This document shows positions 1 through 8,476 of a DNA stretch of 64,000 nucleotides, in pieces (positions within the stretch are counted from its first letter, which is position 1; every line of letters begins with the position of its first letter). Below the pieces are notes generated by a model, which worked only from the letters and a program-made list of their open reading frames with translations, made no database searches and had not been told where the DNA came from. The DNA is from an uncultured Chitinophaga sp. (GTDB lineage: Bacteria > Bacteroidota > Bacteroidia > Chitinophagales > Chitinophagaceae): the NCBI RefSeq assembly GCF_937898475.1, contig NZ_CALEJS010000015.1:653877-717876 (forward strand), given 5' to 3'. The translations under genes were made by a program, and so were the position numbers.

Positions 1-1
1 G

Positions 2-1465
2 AACGCTGTACTGGGATTTACCCGCCTGCTGCAGGGGCAACCCCTCACCGAAAAGTCAAAGGAATACGTGGGGGCCATCCAGAGCGCCGGCGAGAACCTG
101 CTGGATATCATCAACGATATACTGGATATTTCCAAGATAGAATCAGGCATGATGCGCCTGGAACCAGTGTCTTTCAGCCTGCGTAGCACCCTGCATTCCC
201 TGCAGACCATGTTCCAGCACAAAACAGCGGAAAAACACCTGGGCCTGTCTGTTCAGATAGAAGAGCATATTCCCGACTTACTTTACGGTGATGTACTGCG
301 CCTTACCCAGGTGCTGGTAAACCTTACCAACAATGCCATTAAGTTTACTAACACCGGCTCAGTAAGTATCCGGATTAACCAGCTGCCCGCAACGGATAAC
401 AACGTGCTGCTGCAGTTCATAGTTAAAGATACCGGCATCGGTATCTCTCCTGATAAATTACCGTATATCTTTGACCGTTTTAACCAGGCAGAAGCCAATA
501 CTACGCGGAAATACGGCGGCACCGGCCTTGGACTGGCCATTGTAAAGCAGCTGGTGGAAATGCAGCACGGCACTATTACGGTAGAAAGCCAGCCCGGTAA
601 AGGGACTGCGTTTAAGGTAACACTGCCCTACCTGCCAGGCGAAGTTATACCGGAAACCGTAACGGAAAGCTATAGTAATGGGCATAACGGCCATGCGCTG
701 CACGAAGACGCTCACCTGCTGGTGGCAGAAGATAATCGCATGAACCAGGATCTGCTGCGTCATCTGCTGAAGAACTGGCACCTGCGCTTCCAGATGGTGA
801 ATAATGGCCGCGAAGTACTGTCAGCACTGGAAAAGCAACATTTTGACCTGGTGCTGATGGATATACAGATGCCTGAAATGGACGGATATACGGCCGCTCA
901 GAAAATCAGGCAGGAATTGCATTCAAATATTCCTATTGTGGCCATGACGGCCCACGCCATGGCCGGAGAGCGGGAAAAATGCCTGGGCTATGGCATGAAT
1001 GAGTATATAGCCAAACCGATACGGGAAGAAGAGCTGTACCGCATTATACAGGTATTCACGGGCAAGACAGGGCTGCCGGAGTGGCTGACGGTACATACAC
1101 CTGCCCGGGAAGAATCCTCCTCTCAGCAATTAATCCGGCTGCAATACCTGCATGAGCTCTCCAAAGGTGACAAAGACTTTGAACGTACCATGCTGCAGCA
1201 GTTCGTTGCACAGCTGCCGGAAGACCTTAACCGTCTGAAGGATGCCATTACCACAGAAGACATCGCCGCCATACGCAGCACCGCCCATAATATTAAAACT
1301 ACTATCTCCTTTATCGGCCTGGAAGATCCGCTGTATACCTACCTTGATCCTATGGAACAGCTACAGGCAGATCATTACAACCCACAGCGCACCGCCGGGC
1401 AGTTTGATAACCTGAAACAGATCTCCCTGCAGGCGCTGAAAGAGGCAATAGACCTGATAGTTTGA
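2..1465 (+). CDS. Hybrid sensor histidine kinase/response regulator, 3' part (5' end outside window)
   Basis: The reading frame is open from base 2, so the N-terminus lies upstream. The first visible residues, NAVLGFTRLL, are what normally follows the phospho-accepting H of a HisKA domain; that His is just off the edge. In order follow the rest of HisKA (DILDISKIESG), a HATPase_c domain (N-box NLTNNAIKF, G1 DTGIGI, G2 GGTGLGLAIV), a receiver domain (acidic AEDN, phospho-Asp in LMDIQMPEMDG, Lys in AKPI) and a C-terminal HPt domain with the His in AHNIKTT. This is a complete His-Asp-His relay module; the sensor and input signal are not visible. The stop codon lies within the left arm of a repeat island. 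The domain call is secure and the stimulus unknown. Confidence 0.93.
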   Translation, partial: NAVLGFTRLLQGQPLTEKSKEYVGAIQSAGENLLDIINDILDISKIESGMMRLEPVSFSLRSTLHSLQTMFQHKTAEKHLGLSVQIEEHIPDLLYGDVLRLTQVLVNLTNNAIKFTNTGSVSIRINQLPATDNNVLLQFIVKDTGIGISPDKLPYIFDRFNQAEANTTRKYGGTGLGLAIVKQLVEMQHGTITVESQPGKGTAFKVTLPYLPGEVIPETVTESYSNGHNGHALHEDAHLLVAEDNRMNQDLLRHLLKNWHLRFQMVNNGREVLSALEKQHFDLVLMDIQMPEMDGYTAAQKIRQELHSNIPIVAMTAHAMAGEREKCLGYGMNEYIAKPIREEELYRIIQVFTGKTGLPEWLTVHTPAREESSSQQLIRLQYLHELSKGDKDFERTMLQQFVAQLPEDLNRLKDAITTEDIAAIRSTAHNIKTTISFIGLEDPLYTYLDPMEQLQADHYNPQRTAGQFDNLKQISLQALKEAIDLIV

Positions 1466-1552
1466 TAGTTTAAGGATTTGAAAGTTTGAGGGGGTCCTAC
1501 AGGGGTATGCCGCCCTCCAGCATTCAAACCCTCAATCGCTTAAACTATCAGG
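1453..1552. repeat. Octamer-periodic inverted repeat island 1
   Basis: Left arm 1453-1494 is built of 8-nt words (GATAGTTT twice, then AAGGATTT, GAAAGTTT). Right arm 1521-1552 read on the minus strand gives GATAGTTT, AAGCGATT, GAGGGTTT. The outer ends pair as CCTGATAGTTT with AAACTATCAGG across a GC-rich centre. The left arm includes the last kinase codons and its TGA stop. This is the only island in the window with an 8-nt rather than 7-nt period. Confidence 0.7.
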
Positions 1553-1619
1553 TTTTTGTTTTCAACGACAGTTCAACCCCATTCACCGAAAGCGGGTCCA
1601 GATCCCTTGATACAGCACG

Positions 1620-1627
1620 TAATTTTG
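1620..1627 (+). promoter_or_regulatory. Candidate -7 box (TAATTTTG)
   Basis: TAATTTTG fits the Bacteroidota TAnnTTTG box and lies 49 nt upstream of the small secreted protein. No TTTG is visible at the proper upstream spacing, so this rests on one box. Confidence 0.3.
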
Positions 1628-1675
1628 AATCAGCAAAGCTAAAAGCAGTTTATCCTATTATTCACTCAATTCAAA

Positions 1676-1873
1676 ATGACAAACATCATGAACATCAAGA
1701 AAAGCCTGATCGTAGCCGCCGTTTTTATGAGCGTAAGCGCAATTACTTTTGCGCAACAGCCCGCTAAACCGGCCAAAGCCACTAAGGAAGCAAAAGCTAC
1801 CGCAGATACTTCCATGAAAGCTGCACACCACCACCATGTAAAGAAGATGAAAGAAGGCGCTAAAAAAGGTTAA
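1676..1873 (+). CDS. Small secreted Lys/Ala/His-rich protein
   Basis: A 65-residue protein. A second ATG at 1688 gives MNIKKSLIVAAV, a typical signal peptide start ending at TFAQ, so 1688 may be the true start. The mature part is only about 35 residues, rich in Lys, Ala and Thr, with a HHHH stretch followed by basic residues and no cysteines. It is probably periplasmic or exported. The His run could bind metal, but that is a guess. I recognise no family. It is followed by a clear hairpin at 1903-1933 and preceded by a candidate promoter, which supports an independent short transcript. The coding call rests on the signal peptide and this context. Confidence 0.6.
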   Translation: MTNIMNIKKSLIVAAVFMSVSAITFAQQPAKPAKATKEAKATADTSMKAAHHHHVKKMKEGAKKG

Positions 1874-1902
1874 TAACATCAGATAGGATTGGATTCAAAC
1901 AA

Positions 1903-1933
1903 AAATCCCTCCCGGGTATTCCGGGAGGGATTT
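1903..1933. terminator. Bidirectional rho-independent terminator
   Basis: A perfect 13-bp stem, AAATCCCTCCCGG with CCGGGAGGGATTT, has a 5-nt loop. It lies between the convergent small secreted protein and the TPR protein. The A/T ends give a short U run in both directions. Confidence 0.85.
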
Positions 1934-1954
1934 GCTTATGATGCCTGACATCAA

Positions 1955-3208
1955 TTATTTCAAGCCGTCCAGTTTCTTCTTCACTTCTTCTACTTTATCG
2001 TTCTGGTTCTTGATGGCGTATATTTTCTGCAGGGCGTATAGGCAGCTTTCGAAAGTCTGCTTGTCTCCTGCTTCCAGGCCGGCGCCTTTAGCTGTAAAGC
2101 TGGCATCTGCTTTTTCAAAGTAAGGCAGCGCTGTGTTCATCAGGCCTTCTACTTTGGTTTGCAGTTCTTTTGCTTTAGGAGAGCTCTGCTCCTTGCTGGG
2201 CAGTTCGTTCAGCTGTTTGTTGAAACCTACGGCGCGGTTAAAATATAAAGCACCCAGCTGGAAGTTGGCGGTAGGATCTGTTGCATTCAGTTCAACAGAT
2301 TTCTTGTAGGCAGCTTCCGCTTTGTTCATCAGCTCTTCGTAGTTATCCGGTTTGGGCAGATCATTACCCTGCTCATCACGGGGATTGGCCATATTGTCTA
2401 CACGGATGGCATAGTCCAGCTGTGTTTGGAAATCGTTCGGATTTTCCTCAACTTTCTTTTCCAGCATGGTCAGGAGTTCTGCTGTTTTACCCGTTTTGGA
2501 GTAATAGATCATCTCCATGTCATTGAAGCGCTTATCTTTCGGGAATACTTTTTTGCCTTCTTCAATGGTTTTCAGCCAGCCGGCGTTATCGCCTTTTTCT
2601 TCGTAAGCCTGTGCCAGGATCACGTAGAGGGCGGGTTCGCCTTTGAACTGAAGGTCAGCAGCTTTTTGCAGGTACTGCAGGGCAGCTTCTTTCTGGCCAG
2701 CCTGCTGGGCAGCGTATCCCAGGTAGAATGTCATGGAAGTATCGGTAGGCAGTTTACCACCCAGATCTTTGCTGTTGTAGTAATCTGCTACTTCAAATGC
2801 GGATTTGAAATTGGTGTATGCAGAATCCCATTTCTGATCATTCAGGTTGGCATAACCGGCATTACCAATGGTGGCATAAAGGTTATACATGCTCTGGTTC
2901 ATGGTCAGCAGCGCCTCGGGCATTTTGGCGTTTTTGTCCAGCGCGGTTTTGTAGGCCTGGAATGCTTCCTGTGCCAGTGCGGCGCTTTTATCCTTGGTGG
3001 CCATGGCTTCCAGCACCTTGCCTTTTACAAACCAGGTTTTGGCATCGTCCTTCGTTTTCTCATGTTGCAGGGCCTCGTCTATGTCTGCCTTTGCTTTAGC
3101 AAGATCCTGGTTTTTCAGCGCGTCTTCGGCGCTGTTCACCTTACCTCGTTGCGCTACAGCAGCAAATCCGGCACTGCAAAAAAGAAAAGATACCAATAGT
3201 TTTTTCAT
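1955..3208 (-). CDS. Secreted tetratricopeptide repeat protein
   Basis: A 417-residue protein with a signal peptide (MKKLLVSFLFCSAGFAAVAQ) and then continuous helical repeats of TPR type, such as AAYKKSVELNATDPTANFQLGALYFNRA and EEGKKVFPKDKRF patterns. There is no lipobox and no internal membrane segment, so it is expected in the periplasm as a scaffold. Such proteins are common next to Bacteroidota housekeeping genes and have no assigned reaction. It lies downstream of gyrA on the same strand, separated by 122 bp that contain a repeat island, so co-transcription is uncertain. The architecture call is firm and the function is unknown. Confidence 0.85.
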   Translation of the reverse strand: MKKLLVSFLFCSAGFAAVAQRGKVNSAEDALKNQDLAKAKADIDEALQHEKTKDDAKTWFVKGKVLEAMATKDKSAALAQEAFQAYKTALDKNAKMPEALLTMNQSMYNLYATIGNAGYANLNDQKWDSAYTNFKSAFEVADYYNSKDLGGKLPTDTSMTFYLGYAAQQAGQKEAALQYLQKAADLQFKGEPALYVILAQAYEEKGDNAGWLKTIEEGKKVFPKDKRFNDMEMIYYSKTGKTAELLTMLEKKVEENPNDFQTQLDYAIRVDNMANPRDEQGNDLPKPDNYEELMNKAEAAYKKSVELNATDPTANFQLGALYFNRAVGFNKQLNELPSKEQSSPKAKELQTKVEGLMNTALPYFEKADASFTAKGAGLEAGDKQTFESCLYALQKIYAIKNQNDKVEEVKKKLDGLK

Positions 3209-3245
3209 GAGCTCAATTTTTAGTTGCTGATAACAATATAAATAT

Positions 3246-3342
3246 GGTTTAATTAATAATTAACAATTACCACGACTTCTGTCCAGCCTGACATCAACCG
3301 GAGCAGGCATTGTTAACGGTTAATTATTAATTATTCATTATT
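3246..3342. repeat. Heptamer-periodic inverted repeat island 2 (TTAATTA words)
   Basis: Left arm 3246-3271 (GTTTAAT, TAATAAT, TAACAAT) is inverted relative to right arm 3310-3342 (CGGTTAA, TTATTAA, TTATTCA). Both share the core GTTAATTATTAATTA in opposite orientation. The right arm runs into the 3' end of gyrA and supplies its last codons and stop. The same words occur in island 12 about 20 kb away. Confidence 0.7.
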
Positions 3343-5889
3343 TCCTTGTTCAGTAGTCCCGGTGGTGTCGGCGGCCTCACCGCTTGTGCTCTCTGAGTCG
3401 GCTCCGTTGGCAGTTTCCTCTTCCTCCTGTTCATCCAGTCTGGCTACGGCTGCTATCTCGTCGTTATCATCCAAGCGGATCAGGCGTACACCCTGGGTGG
3501 CCCGGCCGGCTTCGCGGATATCTGCTACTGCCATGCGGATGGTTATACCGGATTTACAGGTGATCATCAGGTCATCTTTCTCGGTCACATCCAGAACAGC
3601 GATCAAGTTACCTGTTTTCTCCGTAATGTTGATGGTTTTTACCCCTTTTCCCCCCCGGTTGGTGATACGGTACTCTTCTATGCTGGTTCGCTTTCCAAAA
3701 CCTTTTTCAGATACAACAAGTACGGTTCGGGACTCATCATCCTTATTAACACAAATCATACCAACCACCTCATCATTCGCGTTATCCACCTCGATGCCGC
3801 GCACACCGATGGCGCCACGGCCTGTGTCGCGTACGGTATTTTCGGGGAAGCGGATGGCCCTGCCACTCTGGATGGCCATCATTATTTCGCTGTTGCCGTC
3901 TGTGAGCCTGGCCTCCAGCAGTTGGTCGCCTTCATTGATCGTGATGGCGTTCACACCGTTCTGTCGGGGGCGGGAGAACTCTTCCAGCAAAGTTTTCTTA
4001 ATGATACCATTCTTGGTGCAGAGCACAATATAATGGGAATTGATAAAATCTTTATCTCCCAGGTCCTTGATATCGATAATTGCCCGGATCTTATCGTCTG
4101 TAGGCAGAGTGATCAGGTTCTGTATAGCGCGGCCCTTGCTCTGTTTTTCGCCTTCGGGGATCTCGTACACCTTCAGCCAGAAACAGCGGCCTTTTTCAGT
4201 AAAGAACAGCATGGTGTGGTGCGTGGATGCGACGAAGAGGTGCTCGATATAGTCCTCCTCGCGGGTCTTCCCCCCGATAGCGCCGCGGCCGCCGCGTTTC
4301 TGCTGGCGATAATCGTACGCAGAAGTACGTTTGATATAACCCAGGTGGGAAATGGTGATCACCACGTCTTCTTCTGCGATGATATCTTCAATTCGCATTT
4401 CGCTGGCCAGATACTGGATCTCGGTCTTGCGCTCGTCACCGAACTTCTTCTTCACTTCCAGCAGCTCATCCTTAATGATCTTGAAGCGCAGGCCTTCATC
4501 CGCCAGAACATCTTTCAGGTAAGCGATCAGTTTCATGATCTCATCGTATTCTTCCTTGATCTTATCGCGCTCCATGCCGGTAAGGCGTTGCAGGCGCAGT
4601 TCGAGGATGGCTTTGGACTGTATCTCTGTAAGGCCGAATTTCGACATCAGGCCTTCTTTTGCTTCATCCGGCGTACGGGATGCGCGGATCAGCGCAATCA
4701 CTTCGTCCAGGTGATCAAGGGCGATGAGGTAGCCTTCCAGTATGTGTGCTTTCTCTTCTGCCTTACGGAGGTCGTAGCGGGTTCTGCGAAGTACTACTTC
4801 ATGGCGGAACTCTACGAATTCAGACAGCAGCTCTTTCAGGTTCAGGATACGGGGTCTGCCTTTTACAAGGGCCACGTTATTGATACCATAAGAGGTTTGC
4901 AGCTCAGAGTATTTATACAGCTGGTTCACCACCACGTTGGCAATGGCTTCGCGTTTCAGGTCGATCACCAGGCGCATCCCTTCGCGGTCGCTTTCGTCGC
5001 GCACTTCGGAAATGCCTTCAATGATCTTATCGTCTGCCAGCTGGGCTATTTTCTGGTGTAATACTGCCTTATTGATCTGGTAAGGCAGCTCATAGATCAC
5101 CAGCCTTTCACGTCCGGCTTTAGTGGTTTCTACGTTGATTTTACCGCGCACCACTACCCTTCCGCGGCCGGTTTCAAAACCTTGCTTTACGCCTTCGTAG
5201 CCGTAAATGATACCGCCGGTGGGAAAATCAGGGGCTTTTACATGTTTGATCAGGTCTTCTATCGTGATCTCACGGTCGTCGATATATGCCACCAGGCCAT
5301 CTACCACCTCGCTGAGGTTGTGGGGCATGATGTTGGTGGCCATACCTACCGCGATACCGGAGGCGCCGTTCACCAGGAGGTTAGGTATCCGGGTGGGCAA
5401 TACCGTAGGCTCTTCCAGGGTATCGTCAAAGTTGAGGGTGAAGTCTACCGTTTCTTTTTCAATATCTTCCAGCATGGCTTCCGCTATACGCTGCATACGC
5501 ACCTCCGTATAACGCATGGCTGCCGGATCGTCACCATCCACAGAACCGAAGTTACCCTGACCGTCTACCAGGGGATAACGCATGGTCCACGGCTGCACCA
5601 GGCGTGCAATGGTGTCATAGATGGCCTTATCGCCGTGGGGATGGAATTTACCCATTACCTCACCCACCACACGGGCCGATTTCTTGTAGGGCTTATTACT
5701 GTTATTGCCCAGCTCATTCATTCCGAATAAAACACGGCGGTGCACCGGCTTTAAACCGTCCCGTACATCGGGTAAGGCACGGCCCACAATCACAGACATG
5801 GAGTAGTCTATGTACGCCGTTTTCATCTGCTCCTCGATGTTGATCTGGATAATCCTGCCGTCCTGCTGATTTTCCGTATTTTCTGCCAT
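3331..5889 (-). CDS. gyrA: DNA gyrase subunit A
   Basis: An 852-residue protein of normal GyrA length. It is the breakage-reunion subunit, which with GyrB introduces negative supercoils using ATP. The N-terminal winged-helix/tower domain contains the catalytic Tyr127 in MRYTEVRM. The C-terminal half has beta-pinwheel blades, and the GyrA-box is read as QKRGGRG near residue 530. The tail is acidic and low-complexity (EEEETANGADSES). In the quinolone-resistance region the sequence is HPHGDKAIYD: the position equal to E. coli Ser83 is Lys88 (codon 5626-5628), while the Asp87 equivalent (Asp92) is kept. The numbering offset is a constant 5, confirmed at the catalytic Tyr (127 versus 122). A candidate promoter box lies 44 nt upstream. 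The last codons lie in a repeat island. Confidence 0.98.
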   Translation of the reverse strand: MAENTENQQDGRIIQINIEEQMKTAYIDYSMSVIVGRALPDVRDGLKPVHRRVLFGMNELGNNSNKPYKKSARVVGEVMGKFHPHGDKAIYDTIARLVQPWTMRYPLVDGQGNFGSVDGDDPAAMRYTEVRMQRIAEAMLEDIEKETVDFTLNFDDTLEEPTVLPTRIPNLLVNGASGIAVGMATNIMPHNLSEVVDGLVAYIDDREITIEDLIKHVKAPDFPTGGIIYGYEGVKQGFETGRGRVVVRGKINVETTKAGRERLVIYELPYQINKAVLHQKIAQLADDKIIEGISEVRDESDREGMRLVIDLKREAIANVVVNQLYKYSELQTSYGINNVALVKGRPRILNLKELLSEFVEFRHEVVLRRTRYDLRKAEEKAHILEGYLIALDHLDEVIALIRASRTPDEAKEGLMSKFGLTEIQSKAILELRLQRLTGMERDKIKEEYDEIMKLIAYLKDVLADEGLRFKIIKDELLEVKKKFGDERKTEIQYLASEMRIEDIIAEEDVVITISHLGYIKRTSAYDYRQQKRGGRGAIGGKTREEDYIEHLFVASTHHTMLFFTEKGRCFWLKVYEIPEGEKQSKGRAIQNLITLPTDDKIRAIIDIKDLGDKDFINSHYIVLCTKNGIIKKTLLEEFSRPRQNGVNAITINEGDQLLEARLTDGNSEIMMAIQSGRAIRFPENTVRDTGRGAIGVRGIEVDNANDEVVGMICVNKDDESRTVLVVSEKGFGKRTSIEEYRITNRGGKGVKTINITEKTGNLIAVLDVTEKDDLMITCKSGITIRMAVADIREAGRATQGVRLIRLDDNDEIAAVARLDEQEEEETANGADSESTSGEAADTTGTTEQGNNE

Positions 5890-5932
5890 TAGTTATTGGT
5901 TTACAGTTTTTTCTGTTAAAAACACAGAAGCG

Positions 5933-5940
5933 CAAATATA
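5933..5940 (-). promoter_or_regulatory. Candidate gyrA -7 box (TATATTTG)
   Basis: On the minus strand TATATTTG matches TAnnTTTG exactly, 44 nt before the gyrA ATG. No TTTG lies at the usual -33 distance. The identical octamer is found before the DUF3276 and PAP2 genes. Confidence 0.42.
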
Positions 5941-5965
5941 CGCTTTTTCAGCCGTTATTCCGAGG

Positions 5966-6107
5966 CTAAATACCAAAATCAGGAACCTAAACTCCAAATA
6001 CCGGATGCACATTCCCGGTTGCCGGAATTGCTGTCGTGTCCATTAGGTTTCAATTATTATTCCCTGTTTGTGATTTGGAAATTGGCATTTGGAATTTCAA
6101 ATTTGTT
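5966..6107. repeat. Heptamer-periodic inverted repeat island 3 (ATTTGGA words)
   Basis: Left arm 5966-6003 read on the minus strand gives GTATTTG, GAGTTTA, GGTTCCT, GATTTTG, GTATTTA. Right arm 6070-6107 gives ATTTGGA, AATTGGC, ATTTGGA. The arms are inverted and share the word with island 11, 16 kb away. It lies between divergent genes, so it is not a terminator for either. Confidence 0.6.
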
Positions 6108-6315
6108 GTTATATTTAAATATTCCCATATAGAATAAATAAATTATTGGCAAAGTATTTGTTCCTAACGAAATGATAATCAAAGATTCACGGGAAAGAGT
6201 CAAATAATTTTGGGACATTTGAATCGGATTTCCGGGAATTTCCGAACATATCTAAGATTACCGCTGTTATTTCCCCTAACTATTAACCAGTTAAATCTAA
6301 AGTTGTAAAGCAAAT

Positions 6316-7641
6316 ATGAAAAACATCCTGTTGTTTGGCGCCGGAAGATCAGCTACCTGCCTGATTGATTATCTGTTGACCAATGCACCGCGACAGAAAT
6401 GGCATGTGACTGTGGTGGACAGCGACTTAATGTTAATAAAATCCAAGACCGGAAAATCCTATTATGTGACCCCGGTAGCTATTGACATACGTGATCAGCA
6501 GGCGCGGCAGACCCTGGTAGAAGAAACAGACCTGGTCATTTCACTGCTTCCTCCCTCCCTGCATATACTGGTGGCTAAAGACTGCCTTCAATACCGCAGG
6601 CACCTGCTCACTGCTTCTTATACAGACCCGGATGTAAAAAAGCTGGAAAAAGACATCCGGCAAGCCGGCTTGCTGTTTATGTACGAAATGGGACTGGACC
6701 CCGGCATTGACCATATGTCTGCCATGAAGGTGATCCATTCCATCGAAAAGAAGGGCGGGCTGATCTACTCTTTTAAATCTTACTGCGGCGGACTGATCTC
6801 CCCTGAAAGCAATGATAATCCCTGGCAATACAAGATCACCTGGAATGCCCGAAATGTTGTACTCGCGGGCCAGTCAGGCGCTACCTACAAGGATAAAGGC
6901 AAAGTGAAGGAACTGAACCATGAGCAGCTGTTTGACCAGTCCAAAACCATTGTCATTCCCGGGCTGGGCAAACTGGCCTTTTATCCCAACCGCGACTCAT
7001 TGACCTACATGTCTTCCTATAACCTGGACAACATTCCCACTTTCATGCGGGCCACCCTGCGTTACCCGGATTTCTGTGAGGGATGGAGCGCCGTTATACG
7101 GCTGGGACTTACAGACGACAGCCGTAAGATACAGACGGATAATCTGAGCTATTTTAAGTGGGCTACCCAGCATGTGAAAACAGACAAGCAACTGAGCAAT
7201 GAAGAGAACGTGGCCCTGTTCCTGGGCGTCAGCAGCAAGTCGAAAGTGATCCGGCAACTGAAATACCTGGGGCTCTTAAACGGCGAAGTGATCAACCAGG
7301 GCGAACAAACCAATGCCGCCGTGCTGCAACAGGTGATGGAATCCCGCCTGGGTATGTCGCCCAACGACAAAGACATGATCGTCATGATGCATGAAATAGA
7401 GTTTGAAAGACGGAATATCGCCACCCGCATGCATAGTTACATGATCGTACAGGGCGAAGATAACCTGCGTACCGCCATGGCTAAAACCGTTGGCCTGCCC
7501 CTGGGCATTACCGCCAAGCTGCTGCTGCAGGAAAAGATCACCCTCACCGGTTTACACATACCCGTCATGCCCGAAGTATACAACCCCGTGCTGAAAGAAC
7601 TGGAAGAACACGATATAAGATTTGAAGAGAGTTTTGAGTAG
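6316..7641 (+). CDS. Saccharopine dehydrogenase family protein
   Basis: A 441-residue protein. The N-terminal Rossmann fold begins NILLFGAGRSATCLIDYL, with the dinucleotide glycines, followed by VVDSDL. DMVISLLPPSLH-like and YEMGLDPGIDHMSAM segments are characteristic of the saccharopine reductase/dehydrogenase (LYS9-like) fold, in which the MGLDPGIDHM loop lines the active site. The C-terminal part (GQSGATYKDKGKV, MLHEIEFE-like) matches the Sacchrp_dh_C domain. Saccharopine dehydrogenases interconvert saccharopine and amino-adipate semialdehyde plus glutamate in lysine metabolism; related bacterial enzymes act on other substrates. No lysine gene adjoins it, so the exact substrate is inferred only. 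The gene ends 19 bp from the convergent sirtuin gene, with island 4 between and across the ends. Confidence 0.85.
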   Translation: MKNILLFGAGRSATCLIDYLLTNAPRQKWHVTVVDSDLMLIKSKTGKSYYVTPVAIDIRDQQARQTLVEETDLVISLLPPSLHILVAKDCLQYRRHLLTASYTDPDVKKLEKDIRQAGLLFMYEMGLDPGIDHMSAMKVIHSIEKKGGLIYSFKSYCGGLISPESNDNPWQYKITWNARNVVLAGQSGATYKDKGKVKELNHEQLFDQSKTIVIPGLGKLAFYPNRDSLTYMSSYNLDNIPTFMRATLRYPDFCEGWSAVIRLGLTDDSRKIQTDNLSYFKWATQHVKTDKQLSNEENVALFLGVSSKSKVIRQLKYLGLLNGEVINQGEQTNAAVLQQVMESRLGMSPNDKDMIVMMHEIEFERRNIATRMHSYMIVQGEDNLRTAMAKTVGLPLGITAKLLLQEKITLTGLHIPVMPEVYNPVLKELEEHDIRFEESFE

Positions 7642-7642
7642 A

Positions 7643-7685
7643 GTTGTTAGCCAACGGCTGCTAGAAGCCGGCAACTAGCAGCTTT
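7643..7685. repeat. Heptamer-periodic compact hairpin, island 4 (GCTGCTA words)
   Basis: GCTGCTAG (7657-7664) and CTAGCAGC (7675-7682) form a perfect 8-bp inverted repeat, part of a run GTTGTTA, GCCAACG, GCTGCTA, GAAGCCG, GCAACTA, GCAGCTT with 7-nt spacing. It spans the convergent gene ends. The sirtuin stop and its last codons (LLVAGF) are inside it. Confidence 0.55.
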
Positions 7686-8350
7686 ATCAGTTCAGCTACT
7701 CCTTCAGTAGCGGGTTTCTCTATCAGGTGTAGTCCTTTTATATCTCCAACAAGAGGGATGTTTTTATCAATGACATACTTAGGTACGGTTTCCCCTACGT
7801 AATTCAGGAGGCCGGCTGCAGGGTATACGTTAAGGGAGGTGCCTATTACTACAAAGATGTCTGCTTCCAGTACTTCGGCCAGTGCCACCTCTATCATAGG
7901 CACCGCCTCTCCGAACCAAACGATATGCGGACGTAACTGCCCACCGTCTGCCGCCAGGTCGCCTAGTTTGATATCTCCATCCGCCGGGTAAATAAGGTGC
8001 TCGTCCAATACGCTGCGCATCTTGAATATTTCACCATGCAGGTGGATCACCTTTTCTGATCCGGCGCGTTCATGCAGGTCATCTATGTTCTGGGTGATGA
8101 TGCGTACATCAAAATGCTCCTGCAACTTAGCCAGGCCGATATGGGCAGCATTTGGCTGCGCCGTTCTGGCATCCCTGCGGCGCATGTTATAAAACTCCAG
8201 CACCAGGCCGGGGTTCTTCTGCCAACCCTGCGGAGACGCCACTTCATAAATATCATGTTCTTCCCAAAGGCCATTACTATCCCTGAAGGTCTTTAATCCG
8301 CTTTCAGCGCTGATGCCCGCACCTGAAAGAACAACTAAACGAGGTTTCAT
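7661..8350 (-). CDS. NAD-dependent protein deacylase, SIR2 family
   Basis: A 229-residue sirtuin. The NAD-binding signature GAGISAESG is at residues 10-18, TQNIDDLHERAG at 86-97, and the catalytic His105 in HLHGE. Tyr54 and Arg57 in FYNMRR match the Y-x-x-R pair that in class III sirtuins (SIRT5, CobB) recognises succinyl and malonyl lysines, so a desuccinylase activity is likely. The segment that normally carries four zinc-binding cysteines (about 108-140, between HLHGE and LRPHIVWFGE) has none, so this is a zinc-free sirtuin. It removes acyl groups from lysines, consuming NAD. Expected to be cytoplasmic: no signal peptide. Its 3' end lies in island 4. Confidence 0.93.
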   Translation of the reverse strand: MKPRLVVLSGAGISAESGLKTFRDSNGLWEEHDIYEVASPQGWQKNPGLVLEFYNMRRRDARTAQPNAAHIGLAKLQEHFDVRIITQNIDDLHERAGSEKVIHLHGEIFKMRSVLDEHLIYPADGDIKLGDLAADGGQLRPHIVWFGEAVPMIEVALAEVLEADIFVVIGTSLNVYPAAGLLNYVGETVPKYVIDKNIPLVGDIKGLHLIEKPATEGVAELIKLLVAGF

Positions 8351-8364
8351 ACGGTTGATGTTTT

Positions 8365-8469
8365 AGTCTATGGTCGATAATCCATAGCCTGTTCCGCCAA
8401 TCAAGTTACCACAAAAAACACAACTGGACACTTAACGTGCTATGGACGATGGACTATCGGCTATCGACT
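8365..8469. repeat. Heptamer-periodic inverted repeat island 5 (CTATGGA words)
   Basis: Left arm 8365-8389 read on the minus strand gives CTATGGA, TTATCGA, CCATAGA. Right arm 8439-8469 gives CTATGGA, CGATGGA, CTATCGG, CTATCGA. The centre is unrelated. It lies between the divergent sirtuin and PAP2 genes, and its right arm ends 7 nt before a -7 box. Confidence 0.72.
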
Positions 8470-8476
8470 TTTCTTT

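Larger units (their letters stand above)
5890..6315. other. Gene-free 426-bp divergent region between gyrA and the saccharopine dehydrogenase gene
   Basis: The region holds a gyrA -7 candidate (5933-5940), repeat island 3 (5966-6107) and an AT-rich leader for the rightward gene. TAATTTTG at 6205-6212 fits a -7 box for that gene but lacks an upstream partner. No reading frame or structured RNA is recognisable. Confidence 0.6.

Noticed and set aside
1486..1767. Open frame of 93 codons across island 1 and the small secreted gene
   Set aside because: It is composed of repeat island sequence and overlaps a gene with a signal peptide in another frame.
3922..5061. Long open frame of 379 codons antisense to gyrA
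   Set aside because: It is a shadow of gyrA: no start context or protein motif, and gyrA is unambiguous across the same bases.
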